From Beijerinckiaceae bacterium (GTDB taxonomy: Bacteria; Pseudomonadota; Alphaproteobacteria; Rhizobiales; Beijerinckiaceae), in assembly GCA_024304885.1 (NCBI GenBank), contig JALJOM010000003.1, positions 1,584,110 to 1,648,109 on the forward strand: a DNA stretch of 64,000 nt, in the 5' to 3' direction. The notes under the pieces were generated by a model, which did not search any database, was not told the origin of the DNA, and saw only the letters and a list, made by a program, of their open reading frames with translations. Of this stretch, positions 17,805 through 26,018 are shown piece by piece (within the stretch, counting starts at the first letter, position 1; each line of letters starts with the position of its first letter). The position numbers and the translations under genes were made by a program.

Positions 17805-18950
17805 TCAGCTTCGGCGGCCGAAGGCGAGCCGGCCCTCGACGAAGAGCGAATAGCGCGACATCCCGAAGCAGAAGGTGAAATAGAACAGGGCCGCGAAGGC
17901 ATAGCCCGTGGCCGAGATCGTCGGCCCGGCCCAAGCCGGATCGAGGCGCGCCGATTCGATCGTGCGCAAGAAGTCGAAAATGCCCACCACCGCGACGAGC
18001 GTCGTGTCCTTGAACAGGCCGATGAAGGTGTTGACGATTCCCGGAACGACGTGGCGGAGCGCCTGAGGCAGGACGATGCGGCGTTGGATCGTGAGCATGT
18101 GCAGCCCGAGCGCCTGAGCGGCCTCGATCTGCCCCGCGGGGATGGCCTGCAAGCCGCCGCGCACGACCTCCGCCATATAGGCGGAGGCGAAGAGGGCGAC
18201 GCCGATCAGCGGCCGCAAGAGACGATCGGGCGCGAGAGTCTCGGGCACGAAGAGCGGCAGCATCGTGTTCGCCATGAACAGGACCGTGATCATCGGCACG
18301 CCGCGCAGGATCTCGATGAAGCTCGTGCAGGCGAGGCTCAGCACGGGGAGGCGGGAGCGCCGCCCGAGCGCGAGAAGAATCCCCAAGGGGAGCGACACGA
18401 CGATTCCGACGAGAGCAACGAGCAAGCTGACGAATATGCCGCCCCAGAGATTGGTCTCGACGCGGACGAGGCCGAGCGGGGGGGCGCCGTAGAGCAGGAC
18501 GAAGGCCGCAAGAGGAAAGGCCACGAAGAACAGGATCGTGGCGGCGCGCCGCCAGGGCGCATCGAGCCAGAGGAGCCAGACGATCAGCACACCGCCGAGG
18601 ACCAGCGTCGTATCCACGCGCCAGCGCTCGCCGAGAGGATAGGCGCCATAGACGAGATAGGGGAGCTTCGCGGCGATGAACGCCCAGCAGGCTCCGGCGC
18701 CCGGCGCGCGGCAGGCGGCACCGTCCGGAGCGATGAAGACCGCGTCGAGAACGAGGAACCGCAAGAGCGGCGGCAGCGCGAGGCCGATCAGTGCGAGGCC
18801 CGTGAGCGTGATGAGGCAAGAGCCCCAGGAGCCGAGGAGGTTCTTCCGCAGGGTCGCGGCGAGGCCGGGCGGTGGCGGCGGCGCGCGGCCCTCGGCGGCG
18901 TGGCCGGCACGAAGGAACGGGGGCTCACCCCCGGCCACACCTCCCGCCAC
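17805..18950 (-). CDS. aapM: General L-amino-acid ABC transporter permease AapM
   Basis: Inner-membrane permease of the AapJQMP polar amino-acid importer. It has about 381 residues if started at the GTG at 18950, two bases after the aapQ stop and preceded by GGTGGA; a GTG at 18938 is an alternative. It has about eight membrane segments, a long insertion between the first helices typical of AapM, and the EAA-loop region with AQALGLHMLTIQRRIVLPQA. It ends SRYSLFVEGRLAFGRRS. It lies downstream of aapJ and aapQ in one operon. The ATPase gene that usually follows is missing; an ABC-F gene comes instead. Confidence 0.92.
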   Translation of the reverse strand: MAGGVAGGEPPFLRAGHAAEGRAPPPPPGLAATLRKNLLGSWGSCLITLTGLALIGLALPPLLRFLVLDAVFIAPDGAACRAPGAGACWAFIAAKLPYLVYGAYPLGERWRVDTTLVLGGVLIVWLLWLDAPWRRAATILFFVAFPLAAFVLLYGAPPLGLVRVETNLWGGIFVSLLVALVGIVVSLPLGILLALGRRSRLPVLSLACTSFIEILRGVPMITVLFMANTMLPLFVPETLAPDRLLRPLIGVALFASAYMAEVVRGGLQAIPAGQIEAAQALGLHMLTIQRRIVLPQALRHVVPGIVNTFIGLFKDTTLVAVVGIFDFLRTIESARLDPAWAGPTISATGYAFAALFYFTFCFGMSRYSLFVEGRLAFGRRS

Positions 18951-18952
18951 GG

Positions 18953-20152
18953 CTAGCGTTCCACCAGCGCGACGCGGCGGTTGTAGAGATTCATCGCCGC
19001 GGAGGCGACGAGCGAGATCGCGAGATAGACCGCCATCGTGACGAGCACCACCTGCACCGCGGCCCCGGTCTGGTTCAGGACCGTGCCGGCGAAGACCTGC
19101 ACGAGATCCGGATAGCCGACGAAGACCGCGAGCGAGGAATTCTTGACGAGGTTCAGGTATTGGCTCGTCAGCAAGGGGACGATGAGCCGCATCGCCTGGG
19201 GAATGAGGACGAAGCGATAGGTTCGCGAGGCATCGAGCCCGAGGGCCGCGGCGGCCTCGCTCTGTCCGCGCGGAACCGCCTCGAGCCCGGCGCGCACGAC
19301 CTCGGCGATGAAGGCCGCCGTATAGAGCGAGAGCCCCATGACGAGCGCGACGAGCTCGGGGGTCAGGCGCAGGCCGCCCGCGTAGTTGAACCTTCCCAGC
19401 TCGGGACGCTCGAAGGTCACCGGCCAGCCGAATGCCGCCGTCGCGAGCACGGGCGGCAGCACGAGCGCGAGAGCGATTACCGCCACGCGGACCCCTTGCG
19501 CTGGGCCGTGCCTGCCGCGCATGCGGCGGAAAAGCACGAAGGCGACGCCCATCCCGAGGAGTGCTGCGAGCGCGACCGGTGCGAGGCTCTGCGCGGCGAT
19601 TGGCGCCGGCAGGTAGAGGCCGCGATTGGTGAGCGCGCTGCCGAATGGGAGGAGCAGGGCCTCGCTCGGGGGCGGCAGGGGCCTCAGGACGGCATTGTAC
19701 CAGAACAGGAGCTGGAGCAGCAGCGGCACGTTGCGCAAGCCTTCGACATAGGCGCTCGCGAGGCCGCGCAAGAGCATGTTGGGCGAGAGACGGGCGATGC
19801 CGACGAGAAAGCCGAGGAGCGTCGAAAGCACGAGGCCTATCGCCGCGACGAGGCACGTATTCAAGAGCCCGACCAGAAAGGCGCGGCCATAGGTCGAGGT
19901 GGCGGAATAGGCGATCAGGCTCTGGTTGATGTCGAATCCCGCGGGATCGTCGAGGAAGCCGAAGCCGGTCGGGATCCCGCGCGCTTCCATGTTGGAGCGC
20001 ACGTCGAGGAAAGCCGCGACGAGGAGCCCGCCGAGCACGGCTGCGACCGCGACCTGGACGAGCGTGCGGCGAAGGGCGGGGGAGGTCGCGAGGCGGGACA
20101 GCGGGGCTGCGAGGCGACGATGAGCCGCCGCCTCATCGGACCGGCGGCGCAT
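18953..20152 (-). CDS. aapQ: General L-amino-acid ABC transporter permease AapQ
   Basis: First permease of the Aap importer, 399 residues. It begins with a short basic cytoplasmic segment, then a first helix (LVQVAVAAVLGGLLVAAFLD) and the AapQ/BztB hallmark FLDDPAGFDINQSLIAYS. It also has YVEGLRNVPLLLQLLFWY, and an EAA loop AAAALGLDASRTYRFVLIPQ. The start at 20152 overlaps the aapJ stop by 20 bp, indicating translational coupling. It would form the channel with AapM. Confidence 0.95.
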   Translation of the reverse strand: MRRRSDEAAAHRRLAAPLSRLATSPALRRTLVQVAVAAVLGGLLVAAFLDVRSNMEARGIPTGFGFLDDPAGFDINQSLIAYSATSTYGRAFLVGLLNTCLVAAIGLVLSTLLGFLVGIARLSPNMLLRGLASAYVEGLRNVPLLLQLLFWYNAVLRPLPPPSEALLLPFGSALTNRGLYLPAPIAAQSLAPVALAALLGMGVAFVLFRRMRGRHGPAQGVRVAVIALALVLPPVLATAAFGWPVTFERPELGRFNYAGGLRLTPELVALVMGLSLYTAAFIAEVVRAGLEAVPRGQSEAAAALGLDASRTYRFVLIPQAMRLIVPLLTSQYLNLVKNSSLAVFVGYPDLVQVFAGTVLNQTGAAVQVVLVTMAVYLAISLVASAAMNLYNRRVALVER

Positions 20153-21242
20153 AATGGAGCCCCCCTTTCGACCAGAGCGCGTTGATGCCGCGCTTGATCT
20201 TGAGGTTGGAGCCTTCGCCGAGATTGCGGTCGAAGATCTCGCCGTAGTTGCCGACGAGCTTCACGATCCGATAGGCCCAATCCGACCCGAGCCCCAGAGC
20301 CTCCCCGAAATTGCCCTCGAAGCCGAGAAGCCGCCTGACGTCGGGGACCTCGGACCTCGCCTTGTCATCGACGTTCTTCGAGGTCACGCCGAGCTCCTCG
20401 GCGTCGAGCAGGGCGAAGGCCACCCACCGCACGAGGTTGAACCATTGGTCGTCGCCTTGGCGCACGACCGGACCGAGCGGCTCCTTGGAGATGATCTCGG
20501 GGAGCACGACATGAGCGTCCGGCTCCGCGAGCTTGCGCTGCTCGACATAGAGGCCCGAAGCATCGGTCGTGTAGGCGTCGCAGCGCGAGGCCTCGTAGGC
20601 CCGCACCGCCTCGTCCGCCGTGGCGAAGACCACCGGCTCGTATTTCATGTTGTTGGCGCGAAAGAAGTCGGCGAGGTTGAGCTCGGTCGTCGTTCCCTGC
20701 TGGACACAGATCGAGGCGCCGGCAAGGTCGAGCGCGGAGTCGAGATTCTGCTTCTTGCGGACGAGGAATCCCTGGCCGTCGAAATAGGTGATCGCGGCGA
20801 AGAGAAATCCCTGGCCGGCCTCGCGGCTCAGCGTCCAGGTCGTATTGCGGGCGAGGAGGTCGATCTCGCCGGATTGCAGGGCCGTGAAGCGGTCCTTGCT
20901 GCTGAGGGGCAGGAAGCGCGCCTTGCTCGCGTCGCCGAAAATCGCGGCGGCGACCGCTCGGCAGAAGTCGATGTCGAGACCCGCCCAGGCCCCGTGATCG
21001 TCCTGCAGGCCGAATCCGGCGAGCCCGAGGTTCGAGCCGCAAACGAGATGCCCGCGGTCCTTCACCTGGTCGAGCGTGGCCGCCGAGGCTGCGCCGCAAG
21101 ACAAAAGGACGGCGAGCGCAAGTGCGATTGCCAACGAAGCGGATACCACTTCGCGTCGCGAAATTGTGACAAGACCAAGATGCAGAGCTGGTTTCCGGTT
21201 CCATCGGATCGGAAACCACTCTAGCGCGGCCAATCTGAGCAT
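20133..21242 (-). CDS. aapJ: General L-amino-acid ABC transporter substrate-binding protein
   Basis: Periplasmic receptor for polar amino acids. Mature-protein features: TLDQVKDRGHLVCGSNLGL, GAWAGLDIDFCRAVAAAIFG, LARNTTWTLSREAGQGFLFA, and GDDQWFNLVRWVAFALLDAEE. The ATG at 21242 gives 369 residues, about 30 more than usual, because a type II palindromic repeat (21130-21228) is read through before the signal peptide (ASLAIALALAVLLSCGAASA). A GTG at 21149 would give 338 residues and place the signal peptide at the N-terminus, matching the family length. Neither start has a good ribosome site, so the true start is open. Confidence 0.92.
   Translation of the reverse strand: MLRLAALEWFPIRWNRKPALHLGLVTISRREVVSASLAIALALAVLLSCGAASAATLDQVKDRGHLVCGSNLGLAGFGLQDDHGAWAGLDIDFCRAVAAAIFGDASKARFLPLSSKDRFTALQSGEIDLLARNTTWTLSREAGQGFLFAAITYFDGQGFLVRKKQNLDSALDLAGASICVQQGTTTELNLADFFRANNMKYEPVVFATADEAVRAYEASRCDAYTTDASGLYVEQRKLAEPDAHVVLPEIISKEPLGPVVRQGDDQWFNLVRWVAFALLDAEELGVTSKNVDDKARSEVPDVRRLLGFEGNFGEALGLGSDWAYRIVKLVGNYGEIFDRNLGEGSNLKIKRGINALWSKGGLHYAPPVR
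21130..21228 (-). repeat. Type II mosaic palindrome in the 5' region of aapJ
   Basis: It carries the hairpin GGTTTCCG...CGGAAACC and the box TGTGACAATTTCGCGACGCG, ending in GCTTCGTTGGCAAT, which is a variant of the usual GCTTCGCTGGAAAT tail. The end of the repeat supplies the first codons of the aapJ signal peptide (VVSASLAIA), and the whole repeat is open in the aapJ frame. Confidence 0.75.
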
Positions 21243-21389
21243 GGAGGTCTCGTCCGTCCGATCGGGGTTGAGCACGCCGCCCCGAGGGCCGAGCGCCGCG
21301 GCGCCATTAGAGGGGAACGTCGGAGACGGTCAAGAACCCGGCGGTGCCGCGGCCGGCGGACAGGGTTCCAGCTCTCTGGAAAAATGCTT

Positions 21390-21791
21390 CTAGGACAGGT
21401 CCATCGCATAGCGCTTGAGGTCGGCGAGGTCGCAATAGTCGAGCGCACCCTCGTGCGTCGCCTGCAGCACGACTCGCGGCATCTTCCCGGCCTCGAAAGC
21501 CTCCTGCCAGCGCGGCGCGCAGAGGCACCAGCGATCGCCGGGCCTCAATCCAGGAAACCCGTACTCCGGGGCAGGCGTGGAAAGGTCGTTCCCGCGCGCC
21601 TTGGAAAAGGCGAGGAAGTCTTCCGTCGCGACGATGCAGACGGTATGGCTGCCGATATCCTCGGCGGTCGTGTCGCAGCAGCCGTTGCGATAGAACCCCG
21701 TGACCGGATCGAGCGAGCAGGGCTGCAAGGTCTGGCCGAGCACGTTACGGGACGGCCTGCGTCGGCCGCCGCCGGTTTCGTCCTTGAACAT
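21390..21791 (-). CDS. DUF2237 family protein
   Basis: Small cytoplasmic protein (133 residues) of the DUF2237 family, function unknown. Family-typical segments are NVLGQTLQPCSLDPVTGFYR, NGCCDTTAEDIGSHTVC and GDRWCLCAPRWQEA, plus the terminal DYCDLADLKRYA. Seven cysteines suggest metal or thiol chemistry, which is an inference. It follows purQ on the same strand at about 80 bp and may be cotranscribed. Confidence 0.92.
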   Translation of the reverse strand: MFKDETGGGRRRPSRNVLGQTLQPCSLDPVTGFYRNGCCDTTAEDIGSHTVCIVATEDFLAFSKARGNDLSTPAPEYGFPGLRPGDRWCLCAPRWQEAFEAGKMPRVVLQATHEGALDYCDLADLKRYAMDLS

Positions 21792-21869
21792 TCGTCATGT
21801 CCTGTTTCGAGGTCGCGCGCGGCGAGGAAACCAGACAAGCGCGCCGCAGGCAACCGACTCTCGCAAGGG

Positions 21870-22556
21870 TCACGCCGCGGCCAGGCTCTCGAAGAATAAA
21901 AGCCCGTCGGTCCCGCCGACGAGCGGGTCGATGAGGTTCTCGGGATGCGGCATCAGGCCGAGAACGTTGAGCTTCTCCGAGTAGATCCCGGCGATGTCGT
22001 GCATCGATCCGTTGGGGTTGGCGGCCCCGCCTACGACACCGTCGCGATCGCAATAGCGGAACGCCACCCGGCCGTCGCCTTCGAGACGCGCGAGCGTCTC
22101 GGCGCCCGCGACATAGTTGCCTTCGCCGTGCGCGATCGCGACCTCGATCACCTGGCTCGGCTCGTAGTGCGAGGTGTAGGCCGTGTCGTTGCGCTCGACA
22201 CGCAGGTGCTGCATGCGGCAGACGAAGCGGAGATTCGCGTTGCGCATGAGGACGCCCGGCAGGAGCCCGGTCTCGACGAGGATTTGGAAGCCGTTGCAGA
22301 TGCCGAGCACGAGGCCGCCGCGGGCAGCATGGGCGCGCACGGCGGCTATGACGGGCGCCCGCGCGGCGATGGCGCCGCAGCGCAGATAGTCGCCGTAGGA
22401 GAAGCCGCCGGGCAGCACGACGAGGTCGGTCCCGGGGGGCAGGGCGGTCTCCGCGTGCCAGACGAAAGCCGGCGCGCGGCCGGTCGCGGCCGTGAGTGCC
22501 CGCGCGACATCCTTCTCGCGATTGGACCCCGGAAAGACGATGACGGCTGCGTTCAT
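21870..22556 (-). CDS. purQ: Phosphoribosylformylglycinamidine synthase subunit PurQ
   Basis: Glutaminase subunit of FGAM synthase, step four of de novo purine synthesis. It forms a complex with PurL and PurS. The 228-residue product is a class I glutamine amidotransferase: [12 protein letters not shown] at the N-terminus, [15 protein letters not shown], the nucleophile Cys in LGICNGFQ, and the His-Glu dyad in GLMPHPEN. It lies 11 bp downstream of purS. The purL gene is not in the window. Confidence 0.97.
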   Translation of the reverse strand: MNAAVIVFPGSNREKDVARALTAATGRAPAFVWHAETALPPGTDLVVLPGGFSYGDYLRCGAIAARAPVIAAVRAHAARGGLVLGICNGFQILVETGLLPGVLMRNANLRFVCRMQHLRVERNDTAYTSHYEPSQVIEVAIAHGEGNYVAGAETLARLEGDGRVAFRYCDRDGVVGGAANPNGSMHDIAGIYSEKLNVLGLMPHPENLIDPLVGGTDGLLFFESLAAA

Positions 22557-22567
22557 GGCCGCTGCGC

Positions 22568-22807
22568 TCAGCCGAGCTCCACCTGGTAATTCTCGACGAC
22601 CTGGTTCGCGAGCAATTTCTCGCAGGCCTCGCGGAGAACGCCTTCGGCCTTCGCGCTGTCGGTGAGCGCGAGCTTGATGTCGAAGACCTTGCCCTGGCGG
22701 ACGCTCTCGACGCCCTCGACGGCGAGCGCGCGCAAGGCATCCTCGATGGCCTTGCCCTGCGGGTCGAGGATGCCCGTCTTCAAGGTGACGAGAACTCTCG
22801 CTTTCAT
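22568..22807 (-). CDS. purS: Phosphoribosylformylglycinamidine synthase subunit PurS
   Basis: Small dimeric bridging subunit of FGAM synthase, 79 residues, the normal length. [20 protein letters not shown] is the diagnostic N-terminus, followed by [15 protein letters not shown] and the terminal VENYQVELG. It is needed to transfer ammonia from PurQ to PurL. It precedes purQ by 11 bp. The upstream tandem hairpins at 22865-22911 separate it from purC. Confidence 0.97.
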   Translation of the reverse strand: MKARVLVTLKTGILDPQGKAIEDALRALAVEGVESVRQGKVFDIKLALTDSAKAEGVLREACEKLLANQVVENYQVELG

Positions 22808-22864
22808 CGATGCTCGGCCTTCTGCTCGGGTGCCGCTCGCCGGCGGCCCCGGCCCAAAGAAAAA

Positions 22865-22882
22865 CGGAGGCCTGCGCCTCCG
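22865..22882 (-). terminator. Terminator/attenuator between purC and purS
   Basis: On the minus strand CGGAGGC and GCCTCCG pair around a 4-base loop and are followed by TTTTTCTTT. A second perfect hairpin, GATTTGCG/CGCAAATC (22891-22911), lies just upstream in the transcript. Together they should stop or process the purC transcript about 58 bp before purS. Confidence 0.8.
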
Positions 22883-23037
22883 TGGAGATCGATTTGCGCT
22901 CGCCGCAAATCGGGCTCTTCGGTCAGCCTCGCCGCAGGTTCGAACCCTTGCGATCCTGCCGAGAGCAGCCTTCGCGGAAATGTCTTCTGCATCTTGCGCG
23001 AAAGCTTATCCTCGGGCCTCCTCCCGGAAGCACGACC

Positions 23038-23802
23038 TTATTGGACGAGCTTGGGCCCGACCGCGCGGGGCTGCTCGTTCTCCTGCAGGATGCCGAGACG
23101 GCGCGCGACCTCGGTATAGGCCTCGACGAGCCCGCCGAGGTCCTGCCTGAACCGATCCTTGTCGAGCTTGTCGTGCGACTTGATATCCCACAGCCGGCAC
23201 GAGTCGGGCGAAATCTCGTCGGCGACGGCGATCCGCATCATGTCGCCTTCCCAGAGCCTGCCGCATTCCATCTTGAAATCGACGAGCCTGATGCCGACGC
23301 CGAGGAAGAGCCCGGACAGGAAGTCGTTGACCCTGATCGCGAGCGCCATGATATCGTCGATCTCCTGAGGGCTCGCCCAGCCGAAGGCGGTGATGTGCTC
23401 CTCGGAGACCATGGGGTCGTCCAGCTCGTCGTTCTTGTAGTAGAACTCGATGATCGAGCGCGGCAATTGCGTGCCTTCCTCGATCCCGAGCCGTTTCGCG
23501 AGCGAGCCTGCGGCGACATTGCGCACGACGACCTCGAGCGGAACGATCTCGACCTCGCGGATGAGCTGCTCGCGCATGTTGAGGCGGCGGATGAAGTGGG
23601 TCGGGACCCCGATGTCGTTGAGGTTCTGGAAGATGAACTCCGAGATACGGTTGTTGAGGACTCCCTTGCCGTCGATCACCTCGTGCTTCTTGGCGTTGAA
23701 GGCCGTGGCATCGTCCTTGAAATGCTGGATCAGCGTACCGGGCTCGGGACCCTCGTAGAGGACCTTGGCCTTGCCTTCATAGATGCGGCGGCGGCGATTC
23801 AT
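23038..23802 (-). CDS. purC: Phosphoribosylaminoimidazole-succinocarboxamide synthase
   Basis: SAICAR synthetase of de novo purine synthesis, joining CAIR and aspartate with ATP. The 254-residue product starts at the ATG at 23802 with [18 protein letters not shown], the standard alphaproteobacterial N-terminus; upstream in-frame starts add an unlike segment. Further signatures: [30 protein letters not shown] and [11 protein letters not shown] (metal/substrate region), and DSCRLWD. It is followed by tandem hairpins and then purS-purQ, and is divergent from the ATPase zeta gene. Confidence 0.97.
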   Translation of the reverse strand: MNRRRRIYEGKAKVLYEGPEPGTLIQHFKDDATAFNAKKHEVIDGKGVLNNRISEFIFQNLNDIGVPTHFIRRLNMREQLIREVEIVPLEVVVRNVAAGSLAKRLGIEEGTQLPRSIIEFYYKNDELDDPMVSEEHITAFGWASPQEIDDIMALAIRVNDFLSGLFLGVGIRLVDFKMECGRLWEGDMMRIAVADEISPDSCRLWDIKSHDKLDKDRFRQDLGGLVEAYTEVARRLGILQENEQPRAVGPKLVQ

Positions 23803-24262
23803 GGGAATTAACCGTGGCTTGAGATGATCCATAGGCGGCCGTGGCTCCTGTGAACGTCCTGGAGCCCGATCCCGAGCTTGCGCGTGTCCCCTATGAACGT
23901 CCGAAAGCGAGACGAGCAGCGTGGCGCGAGTGTCAGGCGGGGCAGGCATAGGCTTCGAGGTCGGATGGCGCCGCGGTGACGTGAGGTCCGGTCTCCGGCT
24001 CGAGCCCGAGAGGCGACCGACGGCGCCAACCTATCCGAAAGCACAATTCCGCACAATGCCGGCCGGTGCGTGCGATCTCGGCCGGCTTACGATCCTCCGT
24101 ATCCAGTGACCCCAGCGTGCTCTAACAGAGAATCATGGCCGAAAACAGTCGGATTTCATGGCTCCGCTTCGCGTTCCGGTGGATGGTGTTTTCCTGGAAC
24201 CGGCCTTATATGAGCAAAGGTCCGCAGGGGCCACGACGGCACTTGTCCATTCGGGGAATTCC
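23803..24262. other. 460-bp divergent intergenic region, purC to zeta
   Basis: Both flanking genes start here and point outward, so promoters for each are expected. I saw no convincing -35/-10 pair, riboswitch, repeat or small gene. Short open frames across it have the arginine-rich composition of non-coding high-GC DNA. Confidence 0.4.
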
Positions 24263-24613
24263 ATGACGACTTTCGACAAGCGTGAACGGGCCTTCGAAGC
24301 CAAGCTCGCGCATGACGAGGAGCTGAAGTTCAAGGCGAACGTGAGGCGCAACAAATGGCTCGGCCTCTGGGCCGCCGAGAAGCTCGGCAAGACCGGGGAA
24401 GAGGCGGAAAGCTATGCCGCCGCACTCGTCGCCGCCGACCTCGAGGAAGTCGGCGACGAGGACGTCTTCAGGATGCTCCGCGCGGATTTCGACAAGGCCG
24501 GGGTCGCGCAGTCCGACCATCAGATTCGGCGCAAGATGGACGAGCTTCTCGTCGCGGCCGTCGAAGAGATCAAGACCGTCGCGGCGGCGGCCAAGGACAA
24601 GCCGCACCATTAG
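24263..24613 (+). CDS. F1-ATPase inhibitor subunit zeta (DUF1476)
   Basis: Alphaproteobacterial zeta subunit, a natural inhibitor that blocks rotation of the F1-ATP synthase. The 116-residue product starts at the ATG at 24263 after GGGGA. The N-terminal inhibitory helix is MTTFDKRERAFEAKLAHDEE, followed by KFKANVRRNKWLGLWAAEKLG and the helical C-terminal domain. Length and sequence fit the family closely. Divergent from purC, a frequent neighbour in this order. Confidence 0.93.
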   Translation: MTTFDKRERAFEAKLAHDEELKFKANVRRNKWLGLWAAEKLGKTGEEAESYAAALVAADLEEVGDEDVFRMLRADFDKAGVAQSDHQIRRKMDELLVAAVEEIKTVAAAAKDKPHH

Positions 24614-24927
24614 GGTCAGGACCCGATCGAGGCGCGGGAAGAACCTTTATCCCCGGGCGGAGCAACCGCGGTAAGCGGTTGCGGAGGGGAGACGGACTCG
24701 AATCGCTAGCGATGCGAGCCGGGATGAGGGGTCGCGATCGGCGAAGGTTTCTGGGCTGAACCGTCGCGGTTTGCTTTTTCTCGCTTCGGGCGAAAGCCGC
24801 TCGGAGCCAGGGCTCGCGCGATCTGCGGCTCGAGCGAGCGCGCCGCACCGAGGCGGCGCGGGTCCTCGACGCGCTCGCGCACCGGACCTGCCTTGCGCAC
24901 CGGACCTGCAATGAAAAGTTAAGCCGC
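24614..24927. other. 314-bp intergenic region, zeta to xerC
   Basis: No gene is seen. A perfect 8-bp hairpin GCAACCGC/GCGGTTGC lies at 24662-24682 about 50 bp after the zeta stop. It has no T-run, so it may mark the transcript end or a processing site. Confidence 0.4.
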
Positions 24928-25923
24928 ATGGTCGAGTGTGCGGCGATCATGCGCCGGACGCCGTCAGTGCCCGCCTCGCCGGATCCCTTCTCGGCGGCCG
25001 ATCCTCGCCTCGCCGCGCTCGCGCGTGACTGGATCGTATCCCTCGTCGCCGAGCGCCGGGCGTCGGCCCATACGGTCGCTGCCTACGAGCGAGACCTGCG
25101 GCAGTTCCTGTCCTTCGCGACGACGCATCTCGGCGCGCCGCTCTCTCTCGAAGGCTTCGGAGCGCTGGATGCCGCCGACGTGCGCGCCTTCCTGGCGTCG
25201 CGGCGCGCGGACGGCGTCGGAAGCCGCTCCTTGATGCGCCAGCTCGCGGGCCTCCGATCCTTCGCACGCTTCCTCGAGCGCAGCGGCGCCGCGAAGGCGG
25301 GTGCTTTCGCGGCCGTCCGCACGCCGAAGGTTCCGCGAAGCCTCCCGAAGCCCTTGACGACGGCGGCTGCCTGTCGCGTGGTCGAGGCCGAGACGCGTGC
25401 GGCCGAGGACCGTCCGGCCTGGATTCTCGCCCGTGACGCCGCGGTGCTCGCCCTCCTGTATGGCGCCGGATTGCGAATCTCCGAAGCCCTCGGCCTCAAG
25501 CGCGCCGAGGCACCGCTCGGCGCGGTCGATGCCGTGACCGTCATGGGCAAGGGACGCAAGCAACGCATGGTGCCCGTCATCGCGCCCGTGCGCGAGGCCG
25601 TTGCCGCCTATCTCGCGCTCTGCCCCTATCACCTGCCGCCGGATGGCCCTTTGTTCGTCGGCGCGAAAGGCGGGCCGCTGAGCCCCCGCATTCTGCAGCT
25701 CGTGGTCGAGCGCCTGCGCGGTGCGCTCGGCCTTCCCGATACGGCGACTCCCCATGCGTTGCGCCATTCCTTCGCGACGCATCTTCTCGGTCGCGGCGGA
25801 GATCTGCGGGCGATCCAGGAGCTTCTCGGCCACGTATCGCTCTCGACGACGCAAGCCTATACCGCGGTCGACAGCGTTCGGCTCCTCGACGCCTATCGCT
25901 CGGCGCACCCGCGCGCGCGGTGA
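24928..25923 (+). CDS. xerC: Tyrosine recombinase XerC
   Basis: Site-specific recombinase that resolves chromosome dimers at dif together with XerD. The 331-residue product has an N-terminal SAM-like domain (LARDWIVSLVAERRASAHTV) and a C-terminal catalytic domain with all active-site residues: R183 in GAGLRISE, K208 in MGKGRKQR, H276 and R279 in HALRHSFATH, H302 in LLGHVSLS and nucleophile Y311 in TTQAYT. The sequence resembles XerC more than phage integrases. An ATG at 24949 is an alternative start. It is a housekeeping gene, not a sign of an element. Confidence 0.93.
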   Translation: MVECAAIMRRTPSVPASPDPFSAADPRLAALARDWIVSLVAERRASAHTVAAYERDLRQFLSFATTHLGAPLSLEGFGALDAADVRAFLASRRADGVGSRSLMRQLAGLRSFARFLERSGAAKAGAFAAVRTPKVPRSLPKPLTTAAACRVVEAETRAAEDRPAWILARDAAVLALLYGAGLRISEALGLKRAEAPLGAVDAVTVMGKGRKQRMVPVIAPVREAVAAYLALCPYHLPPDGPLFVGAKGGPLSPRILQLVVERLRGALGLPDTATPHALRHSFATHLLGRGGDLRAIQELLGHVSLSTTQAYTAVDSVRLLDAYRSAHPRAR

Positions 25924-26018
25924 CGCGCATTCATCGAGGCTCCGGCGCTTGTTTTCGAGCCGAGCGGCCCGATATCATTGCCCGCGACCTGCTTCGGACA
26001 TGATTGCGAGGCCTCGGC

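Noticed and set aside
16307-17878. 523-residue open frame antisense to the ABC-F gene
   Set aside because: It is a mirror frame of a clear gene, rich in R, A, E and D with no domain; high-GC coding DNA routinely leaves such frames open.
22935-22955. A T-arm-like GGTTCGAACC that might belong to a tRNA
   Set aside because: The flanking stems do not pair and no acceptor, D-arm or anticodon arm can be drawn around it.
24928-25923. Phage integrase marking a second mobile element
   Set aside because: The protein reads as chromosomal XerC with no tRNA, att repeat or phage gene nearby.
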